A stretch of 64,000 nt of DNA from Microtetraspora sp. NBRC 16547 (GCF_030268965.1 NZ_BSSE01000005.1:1-64000), one strand, 5' to 3'. Positions 49,458-58,478 are shown, counted from the stretch's first letter. Notes: generated by a model from the sequence alone, not told the origin. Translations and numbers: made by a program.

Positions 49458-51047
49458 ATGACCCTCGTGGTCCTGCTGGGTTCCTCGCCCGGCCCGATCG
49501 GTTCTCAGCCGCCAGGATCCGGCGGCCGGCCCGTCCTGCCGACGGACCTGAAGCTGACATCACTCCCCGGCGCCCCCACGGCGTACGGCAGGCTGCTGGG
49601 GCAGGTGGCCTCGCTCGGCCCGCAGCCGATCACGATCGCCCGGTCGGGCGACGCGACCGCCTACCGCGATCAGGGTGGCCGGGTCATCGAGAGCGCGGGC
49701 GTCGCCGAAGACCTGTGGGCACTCGCGGACGCGGTCGAGCACACGACCGACAACGTCCTGATCATGCCCGCGAACTCGTTCATCCACGACGAGCTGATCT
49801 ACCAGATCACGAAGGCCAAGCGGGCCGCGCTCGCGCTGATCCTGCGGGAGGAGGTCGACGAGAACGCGCCCGAGCCGCCGCCGATCGAGGAGGCGGAGCC
49901 CGAGATCGGGCGGCAGGTCCTGGAGGGCCTGCCGCAGCGCACCCGCGCCGGCCGCGGCCGCGTCACCTCGGTGGGCACGTCGTACCACGCCATCACCCGG
50001 CCGAACGCGGCGCTGCTCGGGCCGATCCACCTCCACCAGCGGCACGTCGCGGTGCTCGCCGAGGTCGCCCGCGAGCTGGCCGGCATGGCGCACCTGTTCG
50101 GCCCCGAGGACGACGTCACCGAGCTGCTCGTCCTCGGCCTCGTCCGGCGCGGCGTGTCGATCGGCGTCCGCGGCCGCCGCGACCTGTTCTACCGCCGCCT
50201 GCACACGCTGGAGGACACGGCGCAGGCCGAGCGGGACTTCGCCGGGTTCGACGAGGACCGGGCCCGCCTCGACAACGCGGTGAAGGGCGCGGACGGCTTC
50301 TTCACCACGTTCTTCGTCAGCACGTACTCCCGGTTCATCGCACGGTGGGCGGCCCGCCGTGGCCTCACCCCGAACCAGATCACGCTGGTCTCGATCTTCT
50401 TCGGCCTCCTGGCGGCGGGATCGTTCGCCACCGGCACGCGGGCCGGGTGGATCGCGGGCGGCGTGCTCATCTACTTCGCGTTCGTCTTCGACTGCGTCGA
50501 CGGCCAGGTGGCCAGATACGCCAGGAAGTTCGGCGTGCTCGGCGCCTGGCTGGACGCCACGTTCGACCGGTTCAAGGAGTACGCCGTCTTCGTCGGCCTG
50601 GCGGTGGGCGCCACCGTCTCCGGTCAGTTCGGCGACGGCGAGGGCGTGTGGACGCTCGCCCTGGCCGCGATCGCGCTCCAGTCCGTGAAGCACCTCCTGG
50701 ACTTCTCGTTCGGCGCGGCCAACCGGCGCAAGGCGCCCGTGCCGCTCCCGACGCTGGACCTGCACGTCGCCGACGACCGCCCGCTGCGCGTGGCCCTCGA
50801 GGAGCGCGCGGCCAGCCGCAGCACCGGCGTGCGCGGCCTGCTCAAGCTGTGGACCCAGGCCGGGAAGTTCCGTCCCGTGCACTGGGCGCGCAAGATGATC
50901 GTGTTCCCCATCGGCGAGCGCTTCGCCGCGATCGCGATCACCGCGGCCTTCTTCGACCCCCGCGTCACCTTCATCACCCTGCTGATCTGGGGCGGCGTCG
51001 CGGCCACCTACACCCTCACCGGACGCATCCTGAGGTCTCTCGCATGA
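49458..51047 (+). CDS. CDP-alcohol phosphatidyltransferase-family protein with nucleotidyltransferase-like N-terminal domain
   Basis: A 529-residue two-part protein. Residues about 30-270 resemble a nucleotidyltransferase fold (TAYGRLLGQVASLGPQPITI, then NVLIMPANSFIHDELIYQIT) but lack a clear GxG-x13-K signature, so the part may be inactive. About 280-529 form the membrane CDP-alcohol phosphatidyltransferase with full motif D-x2-D-G-x2-A-R-x8-G-x3-D-x3-D at about 344-369. The layout recalls archaeal/bacterial IPCT-DIPPS inositol enzymes. Likely makes a phospholipid or polyol phosphodiester from a CDP-activated alcohol. Overlaps the DUF5941 gene by four bases. Confidence 0.85.
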   Translation: MTLVVLLGSSPGPIGSQPPGSGGRPVLPTDLKLTSLPGAPTAYGRLLGQVASLGPQPITIARSGDATAYRDQGGRVIESAGVAEDLWALADAVEHTTDNVLIMPANSFIHDELIYQITKAKRAALALILREEVDENAPEPPPIEEAEPEIGRQVLEGLPQRTRAGRGRVTSVGTSYHAITRPNAALLGPIHLHQRHVAVLAEVARELAGMAHLFGPEDDVTELLVLGLVRRGVSIGVRGRRDLFYRRLHTLEDTAQAERDFAGFDEDRARLDNAVKGADGFFTTFFVSTYSRFIARWAARRGLTPNQITLVSIFFGLLAAGSFATGTRAGWIAGGVLIYFAFVFDCVDGQVARYARKFGVLGAWLDATFDRFKEYAVFVGLAVGATVSGQFGDGEGVWTLALAAIALQSVKHLLDFSFGAANRRKAPVPLPTLDLHVADDRPLRVALEERAASRSTGVRGLLKLWTQAGKFRPVHWARKMIVFPIGERFAAIAITAAFFDPRVTFITLLIWGGVAATYTLTGRILRSLA

Positions 51048-51751
51048 TCACCCAGCCGCAGGTCACCCCCACCCCCGACCCGGACGAGGAGCGGCGCCGC
51101 ATCCAGACGGAGCGGCTGCTCGCCTACCGCGACGACGGCCCCCTCGTGGCCGCGCTCAGGGGCCGTCTCGGCCGGGGCCTGCCGCCCGTGCCCGCGGTTC
51201 TCGCGGCGCTGCTCGCCATCATCGCGCTCGCCGTCACCGGTTCGCTCAAGGACGGCCCGATCCTGATCGTCCCGGTGCTGGTGCTGGTCGCGCTGGTCGT
51301 CCCCAGCGCGCCGCGTGACCACCTCGGCCGGCTCGACTGGCTGACGCCGCCGCTGCTCCGCGGCGCGGAGTTTCTCACGATCATCCTGCTCGGACTCGCC
51401 GCGGGCACGCCCAAGTGGCTGCTGTTCGTGCTCCTCTACGTGATCGGCTACCACACGTACGACACGGTGTACCGGACGCGGCAGAGCATCTGGCCGCCCG
51501 CCTGGATTTTCATGGCCGGGCTCGGCTGGGAGGTGCGCCTGCTCGTCCTCGGCGTGGGCGCGGCCGCCGGGCAGCTCGACCTGGTCGCGGGGATCCTCAC
51601 GGCCTACCTGTTCGTGCTGTTCTCGATCGAGAGCGTGGTGAGCTGGGTCCGCCTGGACAAGGCGTCCGCGCAGGCCAACGCCGACCAGGACCTGGAGCAG
51701 TCCCCGGAGGACGCCGCCGAGCAGGTCACCGGCGAAGCCGAGCACGCCTGA
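51044..51751 (+). CDS. DUF5941 membrane protein
   Basis: A 235-residue protein with about five membrane segments (VPAVLAALLAIIALAVTGSL; ILIVPVLVLVALVVPSAPRD; LVAGILTAYLFVLFSIESVV) and a loop YHTYDTVYRTRQSIWPPAW. It matches DUF5941, which is regularly encoded with or fused to this CDP-alcohol phosphatidyltransferase type, so it is probably its membrane partner. Function unknown. Confidence 0.82.
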   Translation: MITQPQVTPTPDPDEERRRIQTERLLAYRDDGPLVAALRGRLGRGLPPVPAVLAALLAIIALAVTGSLKDGPILIVPVLVLVALVVPSAPRDHLGRLDWLTPPLLRGAEFLTIILLGLAAGTPKWLLFVLLYVIGYHTYDTVYRTRQSIWPPAWIFMAGLGWEVRLLVLGVGAAAGQLDLVAGILTAYLFVLFSIESVVSWVRLDKASAQANADQDLEQSPEDAAEQVTGEAEHA

Positions 51752-51807
51752 TCCTGCGACTTCATCTGTACGGCGTCCGCCCGTAGGCCCCCGCCGTCCG
51801 TACGTCC

Positions 51808-51853
51808 CGTCCGCGGCCCCGCGCGATCACCCGATCGCGCGGGGCCGCGGACG
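51808..51853. terminator. Strong hairpin terminator
   Basis: Perfect 21-bp GC-rich stem with an ACCC loop, between the convergent DUF5941 and HATPase genes; very likely stops both transcripts. Confidence 0.92.
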
Positions 51854-51909
51854 CTTGTGGGGTTCCAGACGACGCGGGCAGGACCCCGCCGTACCGGACG
51901 GACGGCGTT

Positions 51910-52422
51910 TCACGCGGGGTGATCCAGGAGGGCCCAGACGATCTTTCCGCTGCCTCTGATCGGGATCCAGCCCCAGGTGAGACTCACGGCTTCGACGAGG
52001 TAGAGGCCTCTTCCGGTCTCCGCGAACTCGTCGTCACACGGCCCCGGCAGCGGCGCCCGCTCGCTGGGGTCGCGGACCGCGCAGAGAACGTGCAGGCCCT
52101 GGCTGAGCAGCCGGAGCTGGATGGGCGCATCCGGACCGGCGGTGAGCGCGTGGCGCAGGGCGTTCGTCACCAGCTCGGAGACGACGAGCTGCGCGTCGTC
52201 GATCAGGCCGCCCAGGCCCCACCCGCCCAGGGTGTGGGCGGTGAAGTCGCGGGCGGCGGAGGCGGAGGCGGAGTCGCCGTGGAGGGCGCAGGTTGCGAGT
52301 GGCGCGGTGGGCGGATCCAAGCTGTCAGGACCGAACGCCGGCGTGGCCCACAATGGTGCGGCGCCGGCTCTCCTGCCTGCCAGATCTGCGGTCATCGGGT
52401 CCCTACGCGAGTCGAGTGTCAC
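51910..52422 (-). CDS. RsbW-like ATP-binding (HATPase_c) protein
   Basis: A 170-residue single-domain GHKL ATPase: N-box DDAQLVVSELVTNALRHAL, G1/G2-like RDPSERAPLP and ETGRGLYLVEAVS. It belongs to the large actinobacterial group of anti-sigma/serine-kinase-like regulators, usually beside XRE-DUF5753 genes as here. Start GTG 52422 or ATG 52395; neither has a strong ribosome site. Confidence 0.88.
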   Translation of the reverse strand: MTLDSRRDPMTADLAGRRAGAAPLWATPAFGPDSLDPPTAPLATCALHGDSASASAARDFTAHTLGGWGLGGLIDDAQLVVSELVTNALRHALTAGPDAPIQLRLLSQGLHVLCAVRDPSERAPLPGPCDDEFAETGRGLYLVEAVSLTWGWIPIRGSGKIVWALLDHPA

Positions 52423-52630
52423 ATCGGTGCGCTGCCGCCGTCTATCGTTCCCTGCGCCTTAAGAAGGCAAGCGCCCCCGCACTCGCAAATGTACGAACTT
52501 AGAGATGTTCGGCGCTGATTTACCGTAACCATGACGTTGTCTGTCCGAAACCGCGATCATCTATTCGTCACTCTGACGTAATGGGACACTGGTCGACCGT
52601 CGACGGAAGTCGGCTGCCGTAGAAAACCGT

Positions 52631-52680
52631 CAGTGAAAGTCGTAGGAAGTCCTAAGAAGTCGTAGGAAATCGTCAGAAAT
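52631..52680. repeat. Five direct 10-bp repeats upstream of XRE gene
   Basis: Consecutive units CAGTGAAAGT, CGTAGGAAGT, CCTAAGAAGT, CGTAGGAAAT, CGTCAGAAAT (consensus CGTARGAART) in exact 10-bp register, ending 22 bp before the GTG. One unit per helical turn suggests a cooperative protein-binding array controlling the divergent pair. Confidence 0.75.
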
Positions 52681-52702
52681 CCGTCTGCGCAATGGAGTTC
52701 AT

Positions 52703-53605
52703 GTGAAATCCCTGCAGGTCGCCCACGCCGAACCCGGATCAGCAGGGCGTCCGCGAGGAGGGCCGACCGTCCTGCGCATGCTTCTCGGCGCCCAGCTCCG
52801 CAAGCTGCGGCGGGCGCGGAGCATCACCCCGGAGGAGGCGGGACACGCCATCCGGGCATCGCACGCCAAGATCAGCCGCCTGGAGCTCGGCCGGGTCAGC
52901 TTCAAGGAACGCGACGTCGCCGACCTGCTCACCCTGTACGGTCTGACCGACCCGGACGAGCGGGCGACGCTGCTGGAGCTCGCCAGGCAGGCCAACGCCC
53001 CCGGCTGGTGGCACAAGTTCAACGACGTCCTGCCGCACTGGTTCGAGGTCTACGTGGGCCTGGAGGAGGCCGCATCGGTCATCCGGAGCTACGAGCTCCA
53101 GTTCGTGCCCGGGCTGCTGCAGAGCCCCGACTACGCGCGGGCCGTCATCCTGCTCGGCAACGCCGGCGCTCCGGAGGACGAGATCTCCCGGCGGATCGAT
53201 CTGCGGATGCGCCGCCAGGAGCGGCTGACCGGCCCGGACGCGGTCCGGCTGTGGGCCGTGGTGGACGAGGCCGCGCTGCGCCGTCCCATCGGCGGCGTCC
53301 AGGTCATGCGCGGCCAGATCGAGCACCTGATCGAGGCCACCCGCAACCCCAACGTGACGTTGCAGGTCGTCCCCTTCGACCGGGGCGGGCACTCGGCCGC
53401 GGGCGGGCCGTTCACCATCCTCCGCTTCGAGGAGTCCGAGCTGCCCGACGTCGTCTACCTCGAACAGCTCACCAGCGCTCTCTACCTGGACAAGCCCGAG
53501 GAGACCGACGCGTACATGCAGGTGATGAACACGCTGTGCGTGGAGGCGCGCCCGGCCTCCGGCACGCGGGCCTACCTTGAGGAGATCCTCCGCGACCTGG
53601 AGTGA
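52703..53605 (+). CDS. XRE-family regulator with DUF5753 domain
   Basis: A 300-residue protein: HTH_31-type DNA-binding domain at about 27-85 (LRKLRRARSITPEEAGHAIR, then SHAKISRLELGRVSF) and the DUF5753 sensor domain (YELQFVPGLLQSPDYARAVI; NPNVTLQVVPFDRGGHSAAG). Streptomycetes and relatives have dozens of these, typically paired with a DUF397 or HATPase gene; here the HATPase is divergent. GTG 52703. Confidence 0.92.
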   Translation: MKSLQVAHAEPGSAGRPRGGPTVLRMLLGAQLRKLRRARSITPEEAGHAIRASHAKISRLELGRVSFKERDVADLLTLYGLTDPDERATLLELARQANAPGWWHKFNDVLPHWFEVYVGLEEAASVIRSYELQFVPGLLQSPDYARAVILLGNAGAPEDEISRRIDLRMRRQERLTGPDAVRLWAVVDEAALRRPIGGVQVMRGQIEHLIEATRNPNVTLQVVPFDRGGHSAAGGPFTILRFEESELPDVVYLEQLTSALYLDKPEETDAYMQVMNTLCVEARPASGTRAYLEEILRDLE

Positions 53606-53635
53606 TCCGGGCCCGTGCGGTCGGCACCCGGGCGA

Positions 53636-54547
53636 TCAGGAGACGTTCGCGAAGAACTCCTCGCAGATCTCGGTGAACGCGGTGGCGCGGGCGGTCAGCC
53701 GCACGCCGCGCATCGAGGCCAGGACGATGTCGAGAAGCGGGACCTCATCGCTGATCGGCCTGGAGACGACGTAGCCGCCGTCGTACGTCTGGTCGGTCGC
53801 GGCCCGCTGGTTGAGTATCGAGTAGCCGTGGCCACCGGCGACCAGCGCCCGCACCGTCTCGTAGCTGGAGCTGCGGAAGCGCACGCGCGGCTCGATCGGG
53901 TGCAGCGCCCGGAAATAGTCCCGGCTGTGCGGCAGGTCGAGCAGGATCATCGGCTCGGTGGCCAGTTCCACGAGCGAGACCGCCTCGGCCTCCGCCATGG
54001 CGTGCCCGGGCGGCAGCAGGACGTACGGCCGGACCCGGGTGAGGACCCGGACGTCGAGGTCGAGGGCCAGGTCGATGGCGTAGAGCAGGGCCACCTCGCA
54101 CCGGCCGTCCACGAGCGCGCGCTGGACGGCCGAGGTCTCCCCCTCGGAGAGGGTCACCCGCACACCCGGGTGCCGGTCGGCGAACCGGCGGAGCAGCCGG
54201 GGCAGGTAGAACGGCGAGAGCGTGGTGAAGCAGCCGACCGCGAGCTCGCCGGTCAGCGAGCCCGCGAGGCCGCGCGCCGACTCGGCGAGCGCCGCCGCGT
54301 GGGAGAGGAAGTCCCGCGCCTCCACGAGGAACCGCTCGCCCGCGCGGGTCAGCGAGAGCCCCCTGGCGTGGTGCCGGATGAGCAGCTGGACGCCGAGCTC
54401 CCGTTCCACCTGGGCGATGGCCGCCGAGATCGCCGACTGCGCCACCATGAGCTCCCGGCTGGCCGCGGTCATGCTTCCCAGCTCGGCCGCGGTCACGAAG
54501 TAACGCAGCTGGACGAGTGTGAAATTAACGTCCGCCACGTTACCCAT
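53636..54547 (-). CDS. LysR-family transcriptional regulator
   Basis: A 303-residue LysR protein: HTH at about 9-66 (LVQLRYFVTAAELGSMTAAS, then MVAQSAISAAIAQVERELGV) and effector domain (GELAVGCFTTLSPFYLPRLL). Resembles PcaQ/nodD-like members without a sharp match. The ABC permease lies upstream in the same direction; no obvious target gene is adjacent. ATG 54547. Confidence 0.9.
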   Translation of the reverse strand: MGNVADVNFTLVQLRYFVTAAELGSMTAASRELMVAQSAISAAIAQVERELGVQLLIRHHARGLSLTRAGERFLVEARDFLSHAAALAESARGLAGSLTGELAVGCFTTLSPFYLPRLLRRFADRHPGVRVTLSEGETSAVQRALVDGRCEVALLYAIDLALDLDVRVLTRVRPYVLLPPGHAMAEAEAVSLVELATEPMILLDLPHSRDYFRALHPIEPRVRFRSSSYETVRALVAGGHGYSILNQRAATDQTYDGGYVVSRPISDEVPLLDIVLASMRGVRLTARATAFTEICEEFFANVS

Positions 54548-54624
54548 TGTGACCTCCTGACCGTAGGTCGCTCGCAGAAATCACTTCAAGGCTGTGTCGC
54601 GGTTCTGACTGGATTCTTCGCGTT

Positions 54625-55350
54625 TCAGGCGTTCTCGCTCTGAAAGATCCGTACGCCGACAGCCACACTGGCCACGGCGAGGACGAGCGACACCACGGTT
54701 CCCCAGAGGACGGGAGCCGAGGCGTACGACCCGGCGAACAACCCGCGAACGGCCTCGACAACATACCGGAAAGGCGTGAACCTGGACAGGATGTCGAGCC
54801 AGCGAGGAGCGAGCGACATCGGCAGGAACGCGCCGGACAGCAGCAGCAGCGGGACGACGACGGTGCTGGTGATGGGGGCGAACAGCTCCTGCCTGATCCG
54901 CAGGGCCGCCGCGTACGACAGCGAGGCGAGGCTGATCGCGAGCATGGTCATGAGCATCAGGCCGAGCAGGACCCCGAGGAGCGGCGCGCGGAGTCCGAAC
55001 GCGTACCCGAGCGCGAGGAGCAGGACGGCCTGGATCAGCAGCACCACGGCGTCCTTCAGCACCCGGCCGAGCAGGAGCGACAACCGGCCGGCCGGAGTGA
55101 CACGGAGCCGGTCGAGCACGCCGAACCGCTGGTCGAAGACGATGCCGAACCCGGCGAGGCCGGCGCTCATCAGGCCGAGCTGGACGAGCAGGCCGGGCAC
55201 GAGGACGTTCCAGGAGCCGACCCCGCTGCGGTCGAAGAGCGGGCCGAACAGCACGAGGTAGAGCGCGGGCTGGACCGCGCCGAAGACCACGCCCAGCCGG
55301 TTGTGGAAGGTCTCGCCGAGGTAGTGGCGGGTCAGGATCAGGGTGGTCAT
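54625..55350 (-). CDS. ABC-2 type exporter permease
   Basis: A 241-residue permease with about six membrane segments (YLGETFHNRLGVVFGAVQPA; RLRVTPAGRLSLLLGRVLKD; PRWLDILSRFTPFRYVVEAV), matching the DrrB/ABC-2 family. Start overlaps the ATPase stop by one base; the pair forms a drug- or lipid-exporter, substrate unknown. Confidence 0.92.
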   Translation of the reverse strand: MTTLILTRHYLGETFHNRLGVVFGAVQPALYLVLFGPLFDRSGVGSWNVLVPGLLVQLGLMSAGLAGFGIVFDQRFGVLDRLRVTPAGRLSLLLGRVLKDAVVLLIQAVLLLALGYAFGLRAPLLGVLLGLMLMTMLAISLASLSYAAALRIRQELFAPITSTVVVPLLLLSGAFLPMSLAPRWLDILSRFTPFRYVVEAVRGLFAGSYASAPVLWGTVVSLVLAVASVAVGVRIFQSENA

Positions 55351-56105
55351 CAGGATGCCTCCTTCTCGCGCGGCTCCTCGCGCAGCTCACGGCCGGTGAC
55401 GGCGAGGAAGACGTCGTCGAGGGTCTCCGCGTCGTGGCGGCTCTTGAGCTCGCCGGGCGTGCCCGAGGTGACGATCCGGCCATGGTCGATGATCAGGACG
55501 CGGTCGCAGAGGGCGTCGGCCTCCTCCAGGTAGTGCGTGGTCAGGAAGACCGTCATGCCGTGCCGCTCGCGCAGCCTTCGAACGTGGTCCCACATGTTGG
55601 CCCGGCTCTGCGGGTCGAGCCCGGTCGTCGGCTCGTCGAGGAACACGAGGGCGGGGCGGTGCAGCAGGCCCGTCGCGATGTCGACCCGCCGCTTCTGCCC
55701 ACCAGAGAGGGAGACCGGGGTCCGATGGTCGATCCCGGTCAGGTCCAGCTCCGCGAGCAGCTCCGCCACCCGTTCCCGGGCCTCCGTTCGTCCGAGGCCC
55801 TGGAGCCGGGCCTGGAGTTCGAGCTCCCTCCCCACGACGGAGAACGGGCTGAGCATCGCGCCCTGGGCGACGTAGCCGATGCGGCGCCGTACGCCCGCGG
55901 GGTCCGCGAACAGGTCGCATCCGGCGACGGTGGCGGCTCCGGAGGTCGGCCGGAGCAGTGTGGTGAGCATGCGGAGCGTCGTGGTCTTGCCCGCGCCGTT
56001 GGGGCCGAGGAATCCGACGATCTCGCCGCCGGAGACGTCCAGGTCGACGCCGCGCACGGCCTCGACCTCGCCGAACTTCTTGGAGAGTCCTCTCACATGG
56101 ATCAT
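55350..56105 (-). CDS. ABC exporter ATP-binding protein (DrrA-like)
   Basis: A 251-residue ATPase: Walker A GPNGAGKTTT, Q-loop YVAQGAM, signature LSGGQKRRV, Walker B LVFLDEPTTGLD, switch His in LTTHYLEEAD. ATG 56105; the longer frame runs through the regulator's operator and is not used. Divergent from the TetR gene, which probably represses it. Confidence 0.93.
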   Translation of the reverse strand: MIHVRGLSKKFGEVEAVRGVDLDVSGGEIVGFLGPNGAGKTTTLRMLTTLLRPTSGAATVAGCDLFADPAGVRRRIGYVAQGAMLSPFSVVGRELELQARLQGLGRTEARERVAELLAELDLTGIDHRTPVSLSGGQKRRVDIATGLLHRPALVFLDEPTTGLDPQSRANMWDHVRRLRERHGMTVFLTTHYLEEADALCDRVLIIDHGRIVTSGTPGELKSRHDAETLDDVFLAVTGRELREEPREKEAS

Positions 56106-56119
56106 GCTCGTTACAGTAA

Positions 56120-56155
56120 CACCAACTTTGGTGCCACTTAAAAATTTGTGCCACC
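56120..56155. promoter_or_regulatory. TetR operator candidate between exporter and tetR
   Basis: CACCAA-CT-TTGGTG (56120-56133) is a perfect inverted repeat; the half TTGTGCCAC recurs at 56146-56154 (TTGGTGCCAC at 56128-56137). It lies in the 64-bp gap between the divergent genes. Confidence 0.65.
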
Positions 56156-56169
56156 CATAGGATGTGCCC

Positions 56170-56832
56170 ATGGAAGGGCTGCGGGAACGGAAGAAGCGCG
56201 AGACGCGGCAGCGCATCGCCGACATCGCGATGGGGCTGTTCATGCAGAAGGGCTTCGACAACGTCACGGTCGCCGAGATCGCGCGGAGCGCCGACGTCTC
56301 GGTGAACACGGTCTTCAACTACTTCAAGACCAAGGAGGACCTGTTCCTCGACCGGAGCGACGAGGTCGAAGGCATGCTGGCCCGGGTGGTCCGCGACCGG
56401 CGGCCCGGCGAGTCCGCCGTCGAGGCGGTGCGCCGCGACTTCTTCGACGCCCTCGACACCGGCGACTGGCGGTACGGCCTCTCGCGGGGCTCCGAGGTCT
56501 TCGCCCGGCTGGTGGAGCAGAGCCCGGCGCTGATGTCCCGGATGCGGGAGTTGCACCAGCGCCGGGAGGCGCTGCTCGCCGAGACGCTCGCGGACGAGAG
56601 CGATGCCGACCCCGACGACCTCACGCCGTGGGTGGTGGCCGTCCAGATCTGCTCGGTCACCCGGATCCTGGCCGAGCACTTCGCCCGCCGCGGCTTCGCC
56701 GGGGAGGATCCGACGCAGATCACCGCCGACCTGCGCGTGCGTGCCGGGCATGCCTTCGACCTGCTGGAGCACGGCGCGGGCGGCTACTGCGCGCGACCCG
56801 ACGAGGGCGCGGCCGCCGAGCCGGCGCGGTAG
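56170..56832 (+). CDS. TetR-family transcriptional regulator
   Basis: A 220-residue repressor: HTH at about 10-55 (RETRQRIADIAMGLFMQKGF, then VTVAEIARSADVSVNTVFNY FKTK) and a helical ligand domain. Local regulator of the divergent ABC exporter. ATG 56170 or GTG 56164. Confidence 0.92.
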   Translation: MEGLRERKKRETRQRIADIAMGLFMQKGFDNVTVAEIARSADVSVNTVFNYFKTKEDLFLDRSDEVEGMLARVVRDRRPGESAVEAVRRDFFDALDTGDWRYGLSRGSEVFARLVEQSPALMSRMRELHQRREALLAETLADESDADPDDLTPWVVAVQICSVTRILAEHFARRGFAGEDPTQITADLRVRAGHAFDLLEHGAGGYCARPDEGAAAEPAR

Positions 56833-56940
56833 TGGCCCCGTAGAGGCCCGGTAGAGGCCCGGTAGAGGCCCGGTAGAGGCCCGGTAGAGGCCCGGTAGAG
56901 GCCCGGTAGAGGCCCGGTAGAGGCACTGTTAGAGACCCGG
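56830..56940. repeat. 11-bp tandem repeat (TAGAGGCCCGG), about 10 units
   Basis: Seven identical units at 56841-56917, flanked by one degenerate unit before (56830-56840) and two after (56918-56928, 56930-56940). It overlaps the tetR stop and lies 75 bp before the Lrp gene. Period 11 bp is about one helical turn. On the minus strand it is an open frame, but codon sense is accidental. Confidence 0.95.
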
Positions 56941-57014
56941 TCACACCGGCCGAGCTCCTCCCGCACATGGCGTCGATCACCGGTTTCGGTGCCGCACGCG
57001 GTATACAGGTCCGC

Positions 57015-57455
57015 GTGAAGTTGGACGGATTGGATCGCGCCATCATCGGCGTCCTCATGGAGGACGCTCGGGCGACATACGCCGCAATAGGCGCTCAGGT
57101 CGGCCTGTCCGCCCCGGCGGTCAAGCGGCGGGTCGACCGACTTCTCGCCAGCGGCGCGATCACCGGGTTCAGCGCGCGGGTCGAGCCCTCGGCCCTGGGC
57201 TGGACCACGGAGGCGTACGTCGAGCTGTTCTGCCGGGGCAAGACCTCCCCCGCCGAGATCGGCGTGGCGATCGCACGGCACCCCGAGGTGGTCTCGGCCT
57301 GCACGGTGACCGGCGAGGCGGACGCGCTCCTGCACATCCGCGCCACCGACGTGCGGGACGTGGAGCGGGTGATCGAGCGCATCGCGGCCGAACCGTTCGT
57401 GGTCCGCACCAAGAGCGCGATCGTGCTGTCCCGGCTGATCGAGGAGAAGTTCTGA
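57015..57455 (+). CDS. Lrp/AsnC-family transcriptional regulator
   Basis: A 146-residue regulator: HTH at about 4-55 (LDGLDRAIIGVLMEDARATY, then VGLSAPAVKRRVDRLLASGA) and a RAM effector domain (HPEVVSACTVTGEADALLHI). GTG 57015 lies seven bases after TATACA, so a leaderless start is likely. It precedes ddaH-rocD by 170 bp and most likely responds to arginine or ornithine and controls that pair. Confidence 0.9.
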   Translation: MKLDGLDRAIIGVLMEDARATYAAIGAQVGLSAPAVKRRVDRLLASGAITGFSARVEPSALGWTTEAYVELFCRGKTSPAEIGVAIARHPEVVSACTVTGEADALLHIRATDVRDVERVIERIAAEPFVVRTKSAIVLSRLIEEKF

Positions 57456-57626
57456 CGCGCGGCCGGACGTTCGCGCGTGCGCCCGGACGATCTGATTAAC
57501 GGATCGCCACAAAAGGGGCCAACAACGCAACCGATCCACGCAATAGCGCAATGGCGCGGCATTGGCCGGTCATGTCGCGGTTTCTAGGCTGAGGTGCAGT
57601 CAACCACCTTCTCCCTGGAGTTCCGC

Positions 57627-58478
57627 ATGGCTCTTGCGACCCTGCCCACCGTCACGGGCGGCGATCGAACAGGTACGGCACGGCACTACCTGATGTGCCG
57701 TCCCGATTTCTTCGCCGTGACCTACGCGATCAACCCGTGGATGGACCCGGACCAGGGCGCGGACACGGCTCTGGCCGTGCGGCAATGGGAGGCGCTGCGC
57801 AAGGCGTACGAGGACCTGGGGCACAAGGTGAGCCTCATCGACCCCGTCGAGGGCCTTCCTGACATGGTCTTCGCCGCGAACGGCGCCCTCGTGGTCGACA
57901 GCCGGGTCTACGGCGCCCGGTTCACGCACGCGGAGCGCGCCGCCGAGGGGCCGGCCTACCTGCGCTGGTTCGCCGACCGCGGCTTCGAGACGATGGAGCC
58001 GACGCACACGAACGAGGGCGAGGGCGACTTCCTCACCCTCGACGACGTGGTACTCGCGGGCACCGGATTCCGCACCGACGTGGCGGCGCACGTGGAGGCC
58101 CAGGAGTTCATCGGCCGCCCGGTCGTCACCCTCCGGCTCATCGACCCGCGGTTCTACCACCTGGACACCGCGCTGTTCCCCCTGAACGGGCACAACATCG
58201 CCTACTACCCCGGGGCGTTCTCCGAGGGCAGCCGCAACGTGCTGCGGCGCATGTTCCCCGACGCCGTCATCGCCACGGAGGAGGACGCCGCGGTCCTCGG
58301 GCTCAACGCCGTCAGCGACGGCGCCAACGTCGTGATCAACGCCGAGGCGACGGGCCTCTCGCTGGAGCTGGAGCGCCTCGGCTACACGGTCGTCCCCGTG
58401 GACCTGTCCGAGCTGCGCAAGGCGGGCGGCGGTCCCAAGTGCTGCACGCTGGAGATCCGGGAGGTCACGGGAGCATGA
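57627..58478 (+). CDS. ddaH: Dimethylarginine dimethylaminohydrolase-like enzyme
   Basis: A 283-residue guanidino-modifying enzyme: PDMVFAANGALVV, EGEGDFLTLDDV, catalytic His178 (RFYHLDTALFPL) and catalytic Cys at 272/273 (GGGPKCCTLEI). Members turn N-omega-methylated arginine into citrulline plus methylamine; some act on arginine or related amidines. ATG 57627 follows GGAG. Overlaps rocD by four bases, so the product may feed ornithine catabolism. Confidence 0.88.
   Translation: MALATLPTVTGGDRTGTARHYLMCRPDFFAVTYAINPWMDPDQGADTALAVRQWEALRKAYEDLGHKVSLIDPVEGLPDMVFAANGALVVDSRVYGARFTHAERAAEGPAYLRWFADRGFETMEPTHTNEGEGDFLTLDDVVLAGTGFRTDVAAHVEAQEFIGRPVVTLRLIDPRFYHLDTALFPLNGHNIAYYPGAFSEGSRNVLRRMFPDAVIATEEDAAVLGLNAVSDGANVVINAEATGLSLELERLGYTVVPVDLSELRKAGGGPKCCTLEIREVTGA

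Noticed and set aside
56830-56940. Possible CRISPR array
   Set aside because: Units are 11 bp head to tail without spacers and no cas genes are present; it is a plain tandem repeat.
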